This document shows, piece after piece, positions 37,303-46,229 of a DNA stretch of 64,000 bases. This stretch comes from Dehalococcoidia bacterium (GTDB lineage: Bacteria; Chloroflexota; Dehalococcoidia; SpSt-223), in the NCBI GenBank assembly GCA_026003895.1, contig BPIC01000001.1:810128-874127 (forward strand), given 5' to 3'. Made by a program: the position numbers and the translations under genes. Under the pieces are notes generated by a model. The model searched no databases and was not told the DNA's origin. It saw nothing but the letters and a program-made list of their open reading frames with translations. Each line of letters begins with the position of its first letter. Positions within the stretch are counted from its first letter, which is position 1.

Positions 37303-38094
37303 CTAGATTCCTTGGCGGGGTGGGGCGCCCGTGTCGGCGACGTATTCATTGAACCACTTGCCGTAGTAGCATTGGCCGGTGACGTCCCGCGATTCGTCGG
37401 AGGCGAGGAAGATCGCCGCCGGGAGAATGACATCCTCGCCTGCCATCGCCGGCATAAATTGCCGATCTCGGATGGTGGCGAAAAAGTCCGTCTCGACCAC
37501 GGCGCCGGGACAGAGCGCGTTGACGCGGATCCCGCGCTCGCGTTGCTCTTCGGCAACGATTCGGGTGAGGACGTCCAGCACCCATTTGCTCGCAACATAG
37601 GCGCCGCCCCCGCCAGACCCGGCGAATCGGGCGCTCATCGAGGTGATGTTGATGACCGATCCGCCTTCTCTCATGATCGGCAGCGCGGCTTTCATGACCA
37701 AGAAGGGGCCCGTCAAATTGGTGGCGATGATCGAGTCCCACTCGAGCCGCGTTGTTTCGGCGAGGCTGGCGAGCGGCTGATAGGGATTTTCCCGGAGGCC
37801 CGGCGCATAGGGGCCGATCCCGGCGTTGTTCACGACGATATCAAGCCGCCCGAGCTCTGCCAGCGCTCGGTCGACCATGGCGTTCACCTGCGCCTCGTTG
37901 GTCACGTCGCAGGGAATGGCGAGTGCCCGGGCGCCCGCCTCCCGACAGAGGCGAGCGGTCTCCTCGAGCTTCTCGATCCGCCGCGCCGCCAACGCCACGT
38001 CCGCCCCTTCTTGGGCAAAGGCGATGGCCATCGCCTTGCCGAGCCCGCTGCTCGCGCCGGTGACAAGCGCGACCTTCCCGTCCAGCCGTCCCAT
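37303..38094 (-). CDS. SDR-family NAD(P)-dependent oxidoreductase
   Basis: 263 residues. VTGASSGLGKAMAIAFA cofactor loop, IVVNNAGIGPYAPG, ITSMSARFAGSGGG containing the catalytic Ser, and YVASKWV (YxxxK). Classical SDR. ATG start at 38094 preceded by AGGAGGAG-like bases. It is first of a two-gene SDR pair and 56 bp downstream of the LLM oxidoreductase gene, so it may be the tail of that larger operon. A hydroxyacyl or alcohol substrate is likely but not decidable. Confidence 0.9.
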   Translation of the reverse strand: MGRLDGKVALVTGASSGLGKAMAIAFAQEGADVALAARRIEKLEETARLCREAGARALAIPCDVTNEAQVNAMVDRALAELGRLDIVVNNAGIGPYAPGLRENPYQPLASLAETTRLEWDSIIATNLTGPFLVMKAALPIMREGGSVINITSMSARFAGSGGGGAYVASKWVLDVLTRIVAEEQRERGIRVNALCPGAVVETDFFATIRDRQFMPAMAGEDVILPAAIFLASDESRDVTGQCYYGKWFNEYVADTGAPPRQGI

Positions 38095-38150
38095 CGCTCT
38101 CCTCCTGTGACGGTCATTCTACGCCGATCGATAGAAGAACGATATCGATC

Positions 38151-39086
38151 TCAGGCAAGTTCGGCGATCGCATGGTACGCGGCGGCAAGGTCCGGCTCGC
38201 CACGGAGCGGCGGCGCAAGGATGGGAAGGTCGACGCCGGCCTCGCGGAAGGCGGCGAGCTGCTCGCGGACGGCGTCTGGCGGGCCAGCAAGCATCAGCGC
38301 GTCGATTGCGTTGTCGTCGAAGATCGTGCCGACGGCGATACCGTTGGCAGCGAGCGATCGCTGGTAGTAGGGCCGCTTCAGATAGCCAGTCGTGGCAGCG
38401 CGCAAGACGTCGCGCGCTGCTTGGCGGTTTGGCCGCAGGCAGCAAAACAGGATCGCCGCGAGCGTCGGGCGCGGGGCGCCGCGGCGCGCCGCCGCCTCGT
38501 CCAAGAGCGTGCGTGCGCGCCGCGCCTGGGCGACGGTGGCGAGGGCGAGGATCATCCCGTCGGCTTCCTCGGCGGCAAGCTGCATCATGCGGTCGCCGAG
38601 GGCGGCGAGCAGGATCGGCGGGCGGCGCTCCGGCGCCCAGAGGATCTGGCCACCACGAATGCTGTAGCGAACCGTCTCAATATTGAGCGGGTCGCCGCCC
38701 GATTCCAGCACGGCGCGCACGGTCCGGACGTAATCGGTCATGGTGGCGAGCGGCCGGCGCATCGGGAGGCGCAGCCAAGCGGTGTTCTCGTCTGGGTGGC
38801 CAGCGCCAAGCCCGAGCACGAGCCGCCCGCCGGCGAGCGAATCGACGGTGGCGGCCGCCATCGCCAAACTATAGGGGTGGCGGAAGTGGATGTTGGCGAC
38901 CGCCGTCCCGATCCGGGCGCGGCTTGTCCCTACCGCTAGTGCCGCCAGCAGGCTCACCACGTCCATTTGGTATTCGGTCAAGAACAGCTCGCTCGCGCCC
39001 CGCGACTCGAGTTGCTGCGCGAGGTCGATAAGCGCAGCCGGGCGCGGGAAGCAAACACCGAAGAACGCATAGCCGAGTCTGGTCAC
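38151..39086 (-). CDS. LLM-class (luciferase-like) flavin-dependent oxidoreductase
   Basis: 311 residues, luciferase-like TIM barrel. Starts RLGYAFFGVCFPRPAALIDL, has GTAVANIHFRHPYSLAMAAATVD and LVLGLGAGHPDENTAW, the usual flavin-binding strands of F420- or FMN-dependent enzymes. A C-terminal GPPDAVREQLAAF helix is typical. GTG start overlaps the preceding stop (GTGA), so translation is coupled to the amidotransferase-like gene. The operon also carries a transporter, suggesting it oxidises or reduces an imported compound. Confidence 0.88.
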   Translation of the reverse strand: MTRLGYAFFGVCFPRPAALIDLAQQLESRGASELFLTEYQMDVVSLLAALAVGTSRARIGTAVANIHFRHPYSLAMAAATVDSLAGGRLVLGLGAGHPDENTAWLRLPMRRPLATMTDYVRTVRAVLESGGDPLNIETVRYSIRGGQILWAPERRPPILLAALGDRMMQLAAEEADGMILALATVAQARRARTLLDEAAARRGAPRPTLAAILFCCLRPNRQAARDVLRAATTGYLKRPYYQRSLAANGIAVGTIFDDNAIDALMLAGPPDAVREQLAAFREAGVDLPILAPPLRGEPDLAAAYHAIAELA

Positions 39087-39739
39087 CCACCGCCTCCCTT
39101 GGGCGTCGAGGATACGCTCTCACTTGGCGGATGGTCTTGGAGAACGGCCAGCAACCACGGGAAAAATCCGTCGAGAAACCGCTCCGTCGCCGGCATGAAG
39201 TACCCGCCGAAGTGAAACATCGGATCGAGCGTTGTCACGATCAGGCGTCCCTTCGTTGAGACCGTATCCTCGTAGAAGATGGCGCCGCCGTCCTCGCAGG
39301 CGATCACGGTTGTCGCGCCTGCCGGTGGGTGGACCACGCCGTGAAAGTGCCAAGTCACATCGCGCTCGGTCACGTAGCGAAAGAGCGAATAGTCTGGTCG
39401 GCGGACGACGAGGCCGCTCCGACCGCCGGGTTCGCGCCACCACCAAAAATTGGTTGGCCGATGTTCCCAACGCACGCCCGGCAGGTAGGGCTGCGGCTGC
39501 TCGCCGAAGGCAACGATCGTTCCGCCTCGGTCGAGCAGACCGAGCAGGCCCGGCACGGCTCGGTGGAGAATGCCCACATGCAGACGTTCAGGGATGAGGA
39601 GCGCCGCAATGTCGTCCAAGGGGTCCTCGGGCAATTGCGGAAGGTAGATGAGCCGATCGATCCAGCGGCGGTACTTCGGCTCGTTCAGGCTGCGATGGTG
39701 CTGGGCGCTCCCGCCATAGACTGCGGCGATCGTTGTCAT
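39083..39739 (-). CDS. Class I glutamine amidotransferase-like (ThuA-like) protein
   Basis: 218 residues beginning TTIAAVYGGSAQHHRSLNEP, with IAALLIPERLHVGILH and GGTIVAFGEQPQPYLPG, the strand-loop pattern of GATase1-like proteins that remove or lack the Cys-His dyad. No nucleophile Cys is evident at the elbow, so enzymatic amidotransfer is unlikely. It overlaps both neighbours by 4 bp. A similar protein is encoded immediately upstream; the two may form a heterodimer. Confidence 0.6.
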   Translation of the reverse strand: MTTIAAVYGGSAQHHRSLNEPKYRRWIDRLIYLPQLPEDPLDDIAALLIPERLHVGILHRAVPGLLGLLDRGGTIVAFGEQPQPYLPGVRWEHRPTNFWWWREPGGRSGLVVRRPDYSLFRYVTERDVTWHFHGVVHPPAGATTVIACEDGGAIFYEDTVSTKGRLIVTTLDPMFHFGGYFMPATERFLDGFFPWLLAVLQDHPPSESVSSTPKGGGG

Positions 39740-40362
39740 CGTCCGTGCCCCTGCTGAAGTCGCTCGTATTCGGTATCGATCCAGGCGAGCACCCGAGCTC
39801 CGAAGGTGGTCTCGCCTGCTGGAATATCGAAATAGCCAAAGAGGTCGTTCCCCGCATGGACGAGCATCGTTCCGCCGCTGCTGACGCGGTCTATGTAAAG
39901 GACGGCCGGCCCGTTGACGAACGCCAGCAGGGGCTGTGCACCGAGGGGCGGCGGGTTCGAGCCGCGGGCAAAGAATCCAGCGACTCCGCGCCGATAGGTC
40001 AAGTGCCTGAGGTCAACCCCCTCGAAGATGGGATGCGGCTGCACCAACCGCAATTCGTAGTCGCGTGGCGAGCGGATCGGATGGGGGATAAAGATCCCGC
40101 CGCCCGGCAGCCACGGCCGGAAAAGATGGCCGCTGAACACCAGCACGCGACCGCTATCGAGAAATTGGCGAATCACCCCGCGGTGGGCCGACAGCCACTC
40201 TTGATCGCTCAAGGCAGGGACGAACATCGCTCGATACGGCGTGAGGTCGGCCCGGTCGAGCGCGTAGAGGTCGATGGTCGCCAGCCGGCCCGCGAAGCGG
40301 TCGTTGCGTCGCGAGGCCTCGATCGATCCATTGTTGAGGTCGAGCAGCAGAAGATCACCCAC
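39736..40362 (-). CDS. Class I glutamine amidotransferase-like protein
   Basis: 208 residues beginning VGDLLLLDLNNGSIEASRRN, then YRAMFVPALSDQEWLSAH and VLVFSGHLFRPWLPGGG. Same general fold as its downstream neighbour, again without an obvious catalytic Cys. I chose the GTG at 40362: it overlaps the end of the permease gene by 8 bp, in keeping with the tight packing of this operon, while 40386 would add residues antisense to nothing but inside the permease. Role unknown; linked to an ABC importer and LLM enzyme. Confidence 0.6.
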   Translation of the reverse strand: MGDLLLLDLNNGSIEASRRNDRFAGRLATIDLYALDRADLTPYRAMFVPALSDQEWLSAHRGVIRQFLDSGRVLVFSGHLFRPWLPGGGIFIPHPIRSPRDYELRLVQPHPIFEGVDLRHLTYRRGVAGFFARGSNPPPLGAQPLLAFVNGPAVLYIDRVSSGGTMLVHAGNDLFGYFDIPAGETTFGARVLAWIDTEYERLQQGHGR

Positions 40363-41206
40363 GGGGTCGCTCCATCGTGAGCACACTGGTCGCCCAGACG
40401 ACCGCGATGATGGCGAGGGCAGGTGGCGCCATCCACCACAGCCACGCCCCCCGGGCGAACAGCAGCGGATAGTTGAAGGCCGTTCCCAGCATGGCGCCCC
40501 AACTCTTCGCCCCCGGATCGCCCAGGCCGAGAAAGGCCAGACTCGCCTCGGCGAAGATGGCGAAGCGCACCGTCAGGACGACTTTGGTCGCCAACAAGCC
40601 AAACGTTGCCGGCACGACATGGTGCACTGCCACCCGGACGGGCGAGGCGCCGAGCGCTGCAGCCGCTTCGACGTACGGCGCTTGGCGGACCTCCCGCACC
40701 GTCGCCTGCACGATTCGGGCGAAGGCCGGCCACGAGAGCAGGCCAAGCGTGAGAACGATCGTCGCTTGGTTGGGACCAACGAGCGCAAGGATGAGCAGGT
40801 AGAGCGGGATTGCCGGAAGCGCGAGCACGAGATCGCCAAGGCTCGTCAACGGCAAGGCGGCGCGGCTCCAGAGACCAGCCGTCACACCGACAAGCCAAGC
40901 GAGCGCCGTCGAAATTCCCGTCACGCCGATGGCGGCGATCAACGTCGCGCGGGCGCCGATGAGCCATTCGCTCAGGACGTCTTGCCCAATGTCGTTCGTC
41001 CCGAGGACGGCCCGTCCGCCGGGCGGCTGCAGTGGGCGGCCGATCGCGACCCGCGGGTCATGCGGGGCAAGAGAGGGTCCCGCAATGCCGAGCACCACGA
41101 ACAGCCCGAGGAGCACGCTGGCGAGCACCGGCAACCTCGCCACTCGCCAGCGGCGGGGCACGCGAGCGGGCAGCGGCTGCCATGGCCGTGGGCTAGCGAG
41201 CGTCAT
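40355..41206 (-). CDS. ABC transporter permease, DppC/OppC type
   Basis: 283 residues. N-terminal OppC-type segment GPSLAPHDPRVAIGRPLQPP, HxLGTDxxGrDv-like GTNDIGQDVLSEWLIGARATL, about six membrane helices, and the EAA loop EAAAALGASPVRVAVHHVVP that contacts the ATPase. The start at ATG 41206 overlaps the DppB gene by 14 bp; the longer frame to 41257 is unlikely. With the gene upstream it makes the channel of a peptide-type importer. No ATPase gene follows. Confidence 0.88.
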   Translation of the reverse strand: MTLASPRPWQPLPARVPRRWRVARLPVLASVLLGLFVVLGIAGPSLAPHDPRVAIGRPLQPPGGRAVLGTNDIGQDVLSEWLIGARATLIAAIGVTGISTALAWLVGVTAGLWSRAALPLTSLGDLVLALPAIPLYLLILALVGPNQATIVLTLGLLSWPAFARIVQATVREVRQAPYVEAAAALGASPVRVAVHHVVPATFGLLATKVVLTVRFAIFAEASLAFLGLGDPGAKSWGAMLGTAFNYPLLFARGAWLWWMAPPALAIIAVVWATSVLTMERPRG

Positions 41207-42152
41207 AAGGCCGGACCGCCCGCAAGATGGCGTCGACCGCGGCGGTCGCGAGGACAACCGCCGCGCCCGTCAGCAAGAAGACCGATTGCAGCACCGGATA
41301 GTCGCGCTCGCGGATGGCCTCGAATGCGAGGAGTCCGAGGCCCGGCACGCCATACACACGCTCGATGACAATTGCGCCGCTCAGGACGGCGCCGAGCCGA
41401 AGGGCGAGGAGATTCGCGATCGGTGGCAGCGCGTTTGGCAAGACATGGCGCAGGGCGACCGTCCGTGGCCGAAGGCCTTTGGCGCGGGCGACGGCGACGA
41501 ACGGCGCCCGCGTCGTCTCGGCGGTGCTGTGCCGAGTCAGCAGCAGAAAAATGGCGAATGAGCTGAGCGTAAGGGCGAGATAGGGTAACGTCAGGTGCCA
41601 GAGGGTATCGATCGCCGCTGGAGCCCCGGCCTCAAACGCCGTGCGTCCGCCGGAAAGCGGGAACCAACGCAAACCGACTGCGAAGACGAGGAGGAACCCA
41701 ATCCCGATCAAAAAATCCGGGATCGCCTCGATCGAGCTGGCAAGTGAAACCAGCGCGTGATCGACGCGTCCTCCCCACCACGCTGCCGCCAGTCCGAGTG
41801 CCGTGCCGAGGAGCGCGGCACTCAGCGCGGCCGCGCCGACGAGGCCGAGCGTCCACGGCAGTCGAGCGGCGAGGAGATCACGCACCGGCTGGCGCTTGGC
41901 AAACGACCACCCGAGATCGCCGCGGGCCAACGAGCTCAGATAGTGGGTGAACTGGCCGACGAGGTCGCGGTCCAAGCCGTAGAACTGTCGCAGGTTTTCC
42001 CTCGCGGCGGCGGACAACGGCGCGAGCCCCGACTCGTGCTCCCCCGCCGCCAACGCGTCGAGGGGATCACCCGGAAGCAGCCGCGGGATCAGGAAATTCA
42101 GGACAACGATCGCTGCCAAGAGGATCATGGTCCGAACGGCAAGGCGGATCAT
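41193..42152 (-). CDS. ABC transporter permease, DppB/OppB type
   Basis: 319 residues with a first helix starting IRLAVRTMILLAAIVVLNFL, LPGDPLDAL in the first periplasmic loop, ARGDLGWSFAKRQPVRDLL, and the EAA loop ARAKGLRPRTVALRHVLPNALPP (over the ATPase contact helix). Six membrane helices. ATG overlaps the solute-binding-protein stop (ATGA). Partner of the DppC-type permease downstream. Confidence 0.9.
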   Translation of the reverse strand: MIRLAVRTMILLAAIVVLNFLIPRLLPGDPLDALAAGEHESGLAPLSAAARENLRQFYGLDRDLVGQFTHYLSSLARGDLGWSFAKRQPVRDLLAARLPWTLGLVGAAALSAALLGTALGLAAAWWGGRVDHALVSLASSIEAIPDFLIGIGFLLVFAVGLRWFPLSGGRTAFEAGAPAAIDTLWHLTLPYLALTLSSFAIFLLLTRHSTAETTRAPFVAVARAKGLRPRTVALRHVLPNALPPIANLLALRLGAVLSGAIVIERVYGVPGLGLLAFEAIRERDYPVLQSVFLLTGAAVVLATAAVDAILRAVRPYDAR

Positions 42153-43726
42153 CCGCGGCGCAGGAACGCAAGCTTGTTATGTGGGAAGGGAATACCGTTC
42201 ATCAACCCACCCCATGTTGTCACGGGCGCGAAGACCGTTCGGTCGTAGGCCCAGTAGAACCGGCGGTGATAGAGAACGATCGTCGGTAATTCCTCGGCCA
42301 GCAGCGCCTGTATCCGGTTGACGATCGCACGGCGCTGCTGAACGTCGACGGTTGCGGCCGCCTCGCGCGCGAGCTGATCAAACTCGGCGTTGGTGAAGAT
42401 TGAGCCTTGAGCGAAGTCGTTCGCCTCTTCTCCGGCGTACCAGCGGCGCAGGAAGTCGGGGTCGCCGCCGACGCCGATGTGCTGCACTTCAGCGAGTTGG
42501 AAGTTGCCTTCTCGCAACAGTGCGGTCCGCGTTGCGCTATCGGCCCGTTTGATGACGAGGGTGATGCCGACGGCTTGGAGCATCGGTGCCATCAACTCGG
42601 GCTCGCGATAGCTCGGGTCGGCCAAAAGCTCGATGGTGAGTTGCTCGCCGCGCAACAGGGCGCGGGCCGCCTCTGGGTCGTAGGGATAGTGGCGCACTTC
42701 CGGGTTGTACCACGGTGAACTTGGAGGGATGACGCCGGCGCTTCCTACCACGGGGGCGCCTTTGGTCACCACTTCGGCGATGGTCGCCCGATCGATGGCA
42801 TACATGATGGCTTGGCGCACCTCGCGGCGATTCAGCGGGGCACGCTCGGTGTTGACGGCGAGGCGAACGATCGAGAGCGGGTCGGACTCATAGATCGCGA
42901 GACGTGCGTCACCCCGCAAGATGTCGACGATGCTGGCGTCGGCACTGTTGATGAGGTCGATTCGGCCCTGTTGCAGCGCCGCGAGGCGCGTGTCGGTTGG
43001 AATGTTCAGGGATTGGAACTCGCCGACGACGACCTCGCCGCGGAAATAGCGCCGATTGGCGGTGAGCCGATAGCTCCCTTCGGTGGGACGATATTCCGCG
43101 AGGACAAAGGGGCCGCTGCCGATGGTCGCATTCGGGCCGTCGTAGGTGCGCGGGTCGGTGACCGATTCCCAGACGTGTTTCGGGATGATCGGCGCTACAC
43201 CGGCGATGTCTTCCAAGAACGCGGCAAACGGCCGTTTCAGGATGATCGTGACCTCCGAGGGCGAGGTCGCTTCGGCGCGCGCCACCATCTCGGTGGTCAT
43301 CCAGCGATAGGGCGTTTGACGATAGGTGTCGAAGGTAAAGGCAACGTCGGCCGCCGTGAGTGGCCGGCCGTCGTGCCAAACGACATTCGGCGCGATGCTG
43401 AACGTGTAGGTGGTGGCGTCTGGCCCGATCGTCCAGCGGGTGGCCAGCCACGGGATGATCCCCGTCTCGTCTTTCCACGTCAACGTGTCATAGACGAGCG
43501 AGATGAGCGTCGCGCCGCCCGGGCCGGCCGTGCTGACGCGAAACGGCGTGAGCACGCCGGCGTCGGCCCAAGCGAGACGAACGCGTTCGGCTTGTACGGC
43601 GGTGGCGACTGGCCGGGGCTGGGAGACGGCAGCGGTGGCGCTCGGCGGAGCAGGTGGAGCGGCCGGCGTTTGGCACGCCGTCAGCGTGACGAGCACGGCG
43701 AGCAAGGCGGGACGAAGCGAGTGCAT
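42149..43726 (-). CDS. ABC transporter solute-binding lipoprotein, family 5
   Basis: 525 residues. Lipoprotein signal with LTAC (Cys18) followed by an Ala/Pro linker. Core motifs of family 5: NVVWHDGRPLTAADVAFTFD near residue 115, IGSGPFVLAEY and EVRQAIMYAIDRATIAEVV. It is the extracellular receptor for the permease pair downstream (42149-42152 ATGA overlap). I picked ATG 43726 over the GTG three bases upstream because AGGAG is at better distance. It differs clearly from the other family 5 lipoprotein at 19893. Confidence 0.9.
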   Translation of the reverse strand: MHSLRPALLAVLVTLTACQTPAAPPAPPSATAAVSQPRPVATAVQAERVRLAWADAGVLTPFRVSTAGPGGATLISLVYDTLTWKDETGIIPWLATRWTIGPDATTYTFSIAPNVVWHDGRPLTAADVAFTFDTYRQTPYRWMTTEMVARAEATSPSEVTIILKRPFAAFLEDIAGVAPIIPKHVWESVTDPRTYDGPNATIGSGPFVLAEYRPTEGSYRLTANRRYFRGEVVVGEFQSLNIPTDTRLAALQQGRIDLINSADASIVDILRGDARLAIYESDPLSIVRLAVNTERAPLNRREVRQAIMYAIDRATIAEVVTKGAPVVGSAGVIPPSSPWYNPEVRHYPYDPEAARALLRGEQLTIELLADPSYREPELMAPMLQAVGITLVIKRADSATRTALLREGNFQLAEVQHIGVGGDPDFLRRWYAGEEANDFAQGSIFTNAEFDQLAREAAATVDVQQRRAIVNRIQALLAEELPTIVLYHRRFYWAYDRTVFAPVTTWGGLMNGIPFPHNKLAFLRRG

Positions 43727-43736
43727 CACGGCTCCT

Positions 43737-44123
43737 TTAGTTCAACGGATAGCCAGCGCCGAGACCGTTCTGGCAGGGAACTGCAGCCAATCTGGCGAGC
43801 GCTTCCCCGCAGAGCCGGCACAGCGTACCGAAGCCCTCTGGCGAGAAGCGCAGCACCGTGCGGTCGATGACGACCGCCCAATTGCCATGACAGAGGCAAC
43901 GGCTGAGGCTGCGTGAGGGACGGCCAGCCACGATGGCGAGCGGCGCAGCCGCGGTGGCGAGGCCACTGACGATGGCAGCGAGCTCACGAAACTCTTCCAG
44001 CGTGAAAAGGACCGTGTGCGAGACGAGATCGAGCTGCACGGTGCCGTTCTGAAAGTCGATCACCTGCCAAGCGCGTTCGGAATCCGCGGCAAGCAGTCGC
44101 CATCGGTTGAGCGCATCGGCCAT
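43737..44123 (-). CDS. Hypothetical 128-aa protein, first gene of transporter operon
   Basis: 128 residues, unrecognised. Begins MADALNRWRLLAADSERAWQ, has a beta segment QLDLVSHTVLFTLEEF, and a Cys-rich second half (CLCHG, CRLCGEAL, VPCQNG). Cys pairs could bind a metal. No signal or membrane helix. It ends 10 bp before the solute-binding protein, so it probably leads a seven-gene operon to 38151. AGGGGG lies before its ATG, and an AT-rich promoter-like stretch lies 30-70 bp upstream. Confidence 0.6.
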   Translation of the reverse strand: MADALNRWRLLAADSERAWQVIDFQNGTVQLDLVSHTVLFTLEEFRELAAIVSGLATAAAPLAIVAGRPSRSLSRCLCHGNWAVVIDRTVLRFSPEGFGTLCRLCGEALARLAAVPCQNGLGAGYPLN

Positions 44124-44148
44124 CGCGACCCCCTTGGCCCTCTGCCAT

Positions 44149-44194
44149 TGGTTAGGCTTAATTAACCCTGCAGGTTAGTAAAAACAAAGTCAAG
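44149..44194. promoter_or_regulatory. AT-rich candidate promoter/operator
   Basis: The most AT-rich stretch of its surroundings. It has GGTTA-8 bases-TAACC (44150-44167) and a further GGTTAG (44173-44178), with TTGACT on the minus strand (44188-44193). Likely controls the minus-strand operon at 44123; exact boxes cannot be fixed. Confidence 0.4.
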
Positions 44195-44301
44195 TGGGGA
44201 TCCGACGGTTTCTCGGCAGCGCGCTCGGGGAGGGCCGGCGGCGTTCCTAGTCCGACAGGATCGCGCAACCTCAACAGGCCAACGCCGTCGCGGCCGGGGT
44301 G

Positions 44302-44307
44302 TATACT
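44302..44307 (+). promoter_or_regulatory. TATACT -10-like box before the methyltransferase gene
   Basis: TATACT, 44 bp upstream of ATG 44352, which has its own GGGAGGGG ribosome site. No -35 visible. Confidence 0.35.
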
Positions 44308-44351
44308 GGCGGCGATGCGCCGGCTGAGGAGCGGTCGGCGCGGGAGGGGCG

Positions 44352-45494
44352 ATGACGACCTTTGCCAACCGGCCGTTGATCCACTCGCTGACCCCAGCCA
44401 GCGAAGCCGACGATGCCAGCTATCTCGACTTCGTCGAAGGCGTGCGCGTGTTTAATCAGCAGCAGGTTCAGGGCGGTTTCAAGGAGCGCTACGCGCAAGC
44501 CGTCGCCGAGTTTGAGCAGGTGTATGGCCGCCCGCCGTCCACCCTCGAAGATGCCCACGCGATGCTCGATCGGATTCCGCTGTTCGCCTCGCGCAGCCGG
44601 CTCTGGCGCAGCACCCAGGAGATGATGTGGGAGCAGATCCGCCAGACCTACCGCAAACGCGAGCCAGAGCTGCTGGCCGAATTGGATCGCGCCGACCGCT
44701 CTGGACCCGGCTCGGTCCACTGGGACCCGAACTTTCAGTACCCGCAGTACATCCTCGACCACGAGATCCACTTGCAGCCTGGCAGTTACCACGCCGATCC
44801 GCTCGCCGGCTACATCTATCACTACGGGACGAAGATCTTCTTCACGCCGACGATCGGCAATCAGGACGACGACGACAACCAGCGCCAGATGGTCAACGCG
44901 ATGCCCCTCCCGGTCGATGGTCAGGTGCGGCGTGTGCTCGACCTCGCGTGCTCGATTGGGCAGAGCACGACGGCCTGGAAAGAGCGGCTGCCGCAGGCAG
45001 AAGTGTGGGGCATCGACATCGCTGCGCCGATGGTGCGCTATTGCCACAAGCGCGCTGTTGATCTCGGGCTCGATGTCCACTTCGCCCAGATGGCGGCCGA
45101 AGACTTGAAATTCCCGGAGAACAGCTTCGATCTGGTCTATAGCTATATCCTGTTCCACGAGCTGCCGGTGCCGGTCATCCGCGAGGTGCTCCGCCAAGTG
45201 CACCGCGTGCTGCGCCCGGGCGGCATCTTCTTGATCAACGACTTCGCCGGCAAAACGATGGCCGAGGGCCGGATGTGGTCGTCATCCGTCGCCCAGCCTT
45301 CGGCGGCGCCTGCTGATCGGACGGGCGACCCGTTGCAACTGTGGCTGCTCGACTTCATCACCAAGCACAACGGCGAGCCGTTCGCCTGGGATTACTGCCA
45401 CCTCGATATGCACGCCGAGCTGCGGGCGGCCGGCTTCCCCACTTCGCGCCACTTCGACACCGGCCGACAAATCGTCATCGAAGCGACCAAGTAA
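44352..45494 (+). CDS. Class I SAM-dependent methyltransferase with long N-terminal region
   Basis: 380 residues. Residues 1-190 form an unusual N-terminal domain with LFASRSRLWRSTQEMMWEQ and GYIYHYGTKIFFTPTIGNQD. The Rossmann methyltransferase domain follows: VLDLACSIGQSTTAWKE (motif I), VWGIDIAAPMVRY (acidic motif II), FDLVYSYILFHELP and VLRPGGIFLINDFAG. The C-terminal part is Trp-rich. Substrate unknown. GGGAGGGG precedes the ATG. A smaller protein of similar design is encoded at 48370-49335. Confidence 0.85.
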   Translation: MTTFANRPLIHSLTPASEADDASYLDFVEGVRVFNQQQVQGGFKERYAQAVAEFEQVYGRPPSTLEDAHAMLDRIPLFASRSRLWRSTQEMMWEQIRQTYRKREPELLAELDRADRSGPGSVHWDPNFQYPQYILDHEIHLQPGSYHADPLAGYIYHYGTKIFFTPTIGNQDDDDNQRQMVNAMPLPVDGQVRRVLDLACSIGQSTTAWKERLPQAEVWGIDIAAPMVRYCHKRAVDLGLDVHFAQMAAEDLKFPENSFDLVYSYILFHELPVPVIREVLRQVHRVLRPGGIFLINDFAGKTMAEGRMWSSSVAQPSAAPADRTGDPLQLWLLDFITKHNGEPFAWDYCHLDMHAELRAAGFPTSRHFDTGRQIVIEATK

Positions 45495-45899
45495 CGACCC
45501 GCCCTACGCCTTCGCGTGGTTCGCTCCGCGATGCTAGACGGAACCGAGCTTCCGTTGGCATTGGCGCGTCGAGACGCCGTCGCCGATCGCTCTCCTCACC
45601 ATGCACCTCGGCGCACCAGCGATGAGCGCGACTCACCGGTCGGTGGTGTCACGGCTGGCCCTGCCGTCTACCTGCTCAAGCAGGCGGTTCCGGTCTCCCC
45701 GCGTCGCCGAAGAACGCGCGCTCACGCTAGGTCGTTGCTCAGGCCCGTGCTGAGTGACAGTCGTCGGTTGGTCCGCCTCTGGGCTTGGTGGTCAGGCCGC
45801 CGAGCAGGTCAGCTTTCGCGCCCGAGATGCGACCACTCGGCCAGGCCCGTATCGCACGCTGACCGGCCCGGCTGCCGACGTGACCCTGCCGGCGGCGAG
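45495..45899. other. Intergenic region, about 400 bp
   Basis: Between convergent genes. Open frames here lack ribosome sites and protein-like composition. Only a short inverted repeat CTGCTCaAGCAG-like stem is visible near 45680; no gene or RNA recognised. Confidence 0.45.
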
Positions 45900-46229
45900 T
45901 CAGTCCACAATCCGGTAGGCCACGGGTCCGTCGGGCTCGTTCCGAAAGTAGACGGTCACCGGATCGGCGAGTGCGAGGTGCTGACGCAGATGGGACGCAT
46001 TCATAGGATGGATAGGATCGGTGACCGCCGCCGGATCGACGCGGAACCGCCACTCACGGCCTTGGCTGTCGCGAAGGCGAAACCAATCCGGCATGACCAG
46101 CGACTGCGACTGCACTTCGAGCACGACTCCGGTAACGTGCGGCTCCGCGGCGCCCGACCACCTCGTATAGGCGATGGCCGCGATGACGACGACAAAGAGA
46201 AGCGCTCCGAGAACGAGCCAGCGGGTCAT
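45900..46229 (-). CDS. Small membrane-anchored protein, unknown function
   Basis: 109 residues: one N-terminal helix (WLVLGALLFVVVIAAIAY, residues 3-20) and an extracellular beta domain with VTGVVLEVQSQSLVMPDWF and FRLRDSQGREWRFRVD. The beta part looks like a small OB- or SH3-like barrel. ATG overlaps the stop of the Tat lipoprotein gene upstream (ATGA), so the two proteins are made together and probably act together outside the membrane. Confidence 0.65.
   Translation of the reverse strand: MTRWLVLGALLFVVVIAAIAYTRWSGAAEPHVTGVVLEVQSQSLVMPDWFRLRDSQGREWRFRVDPAAVTDPIHPMNASHLRQHLALADPVTVYFRNEPDGPVAYRIVD

Noticed and set aside
36760..38367. 535-residue plus-strand open frame
   Set aside because: Runs antisense to two well-supported SDR genes; Arg/His-rich, low complexity.
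40274..41368. 364-residue plus-strand open frame
   Set aside because: Antisense to both permease genes; no domain.
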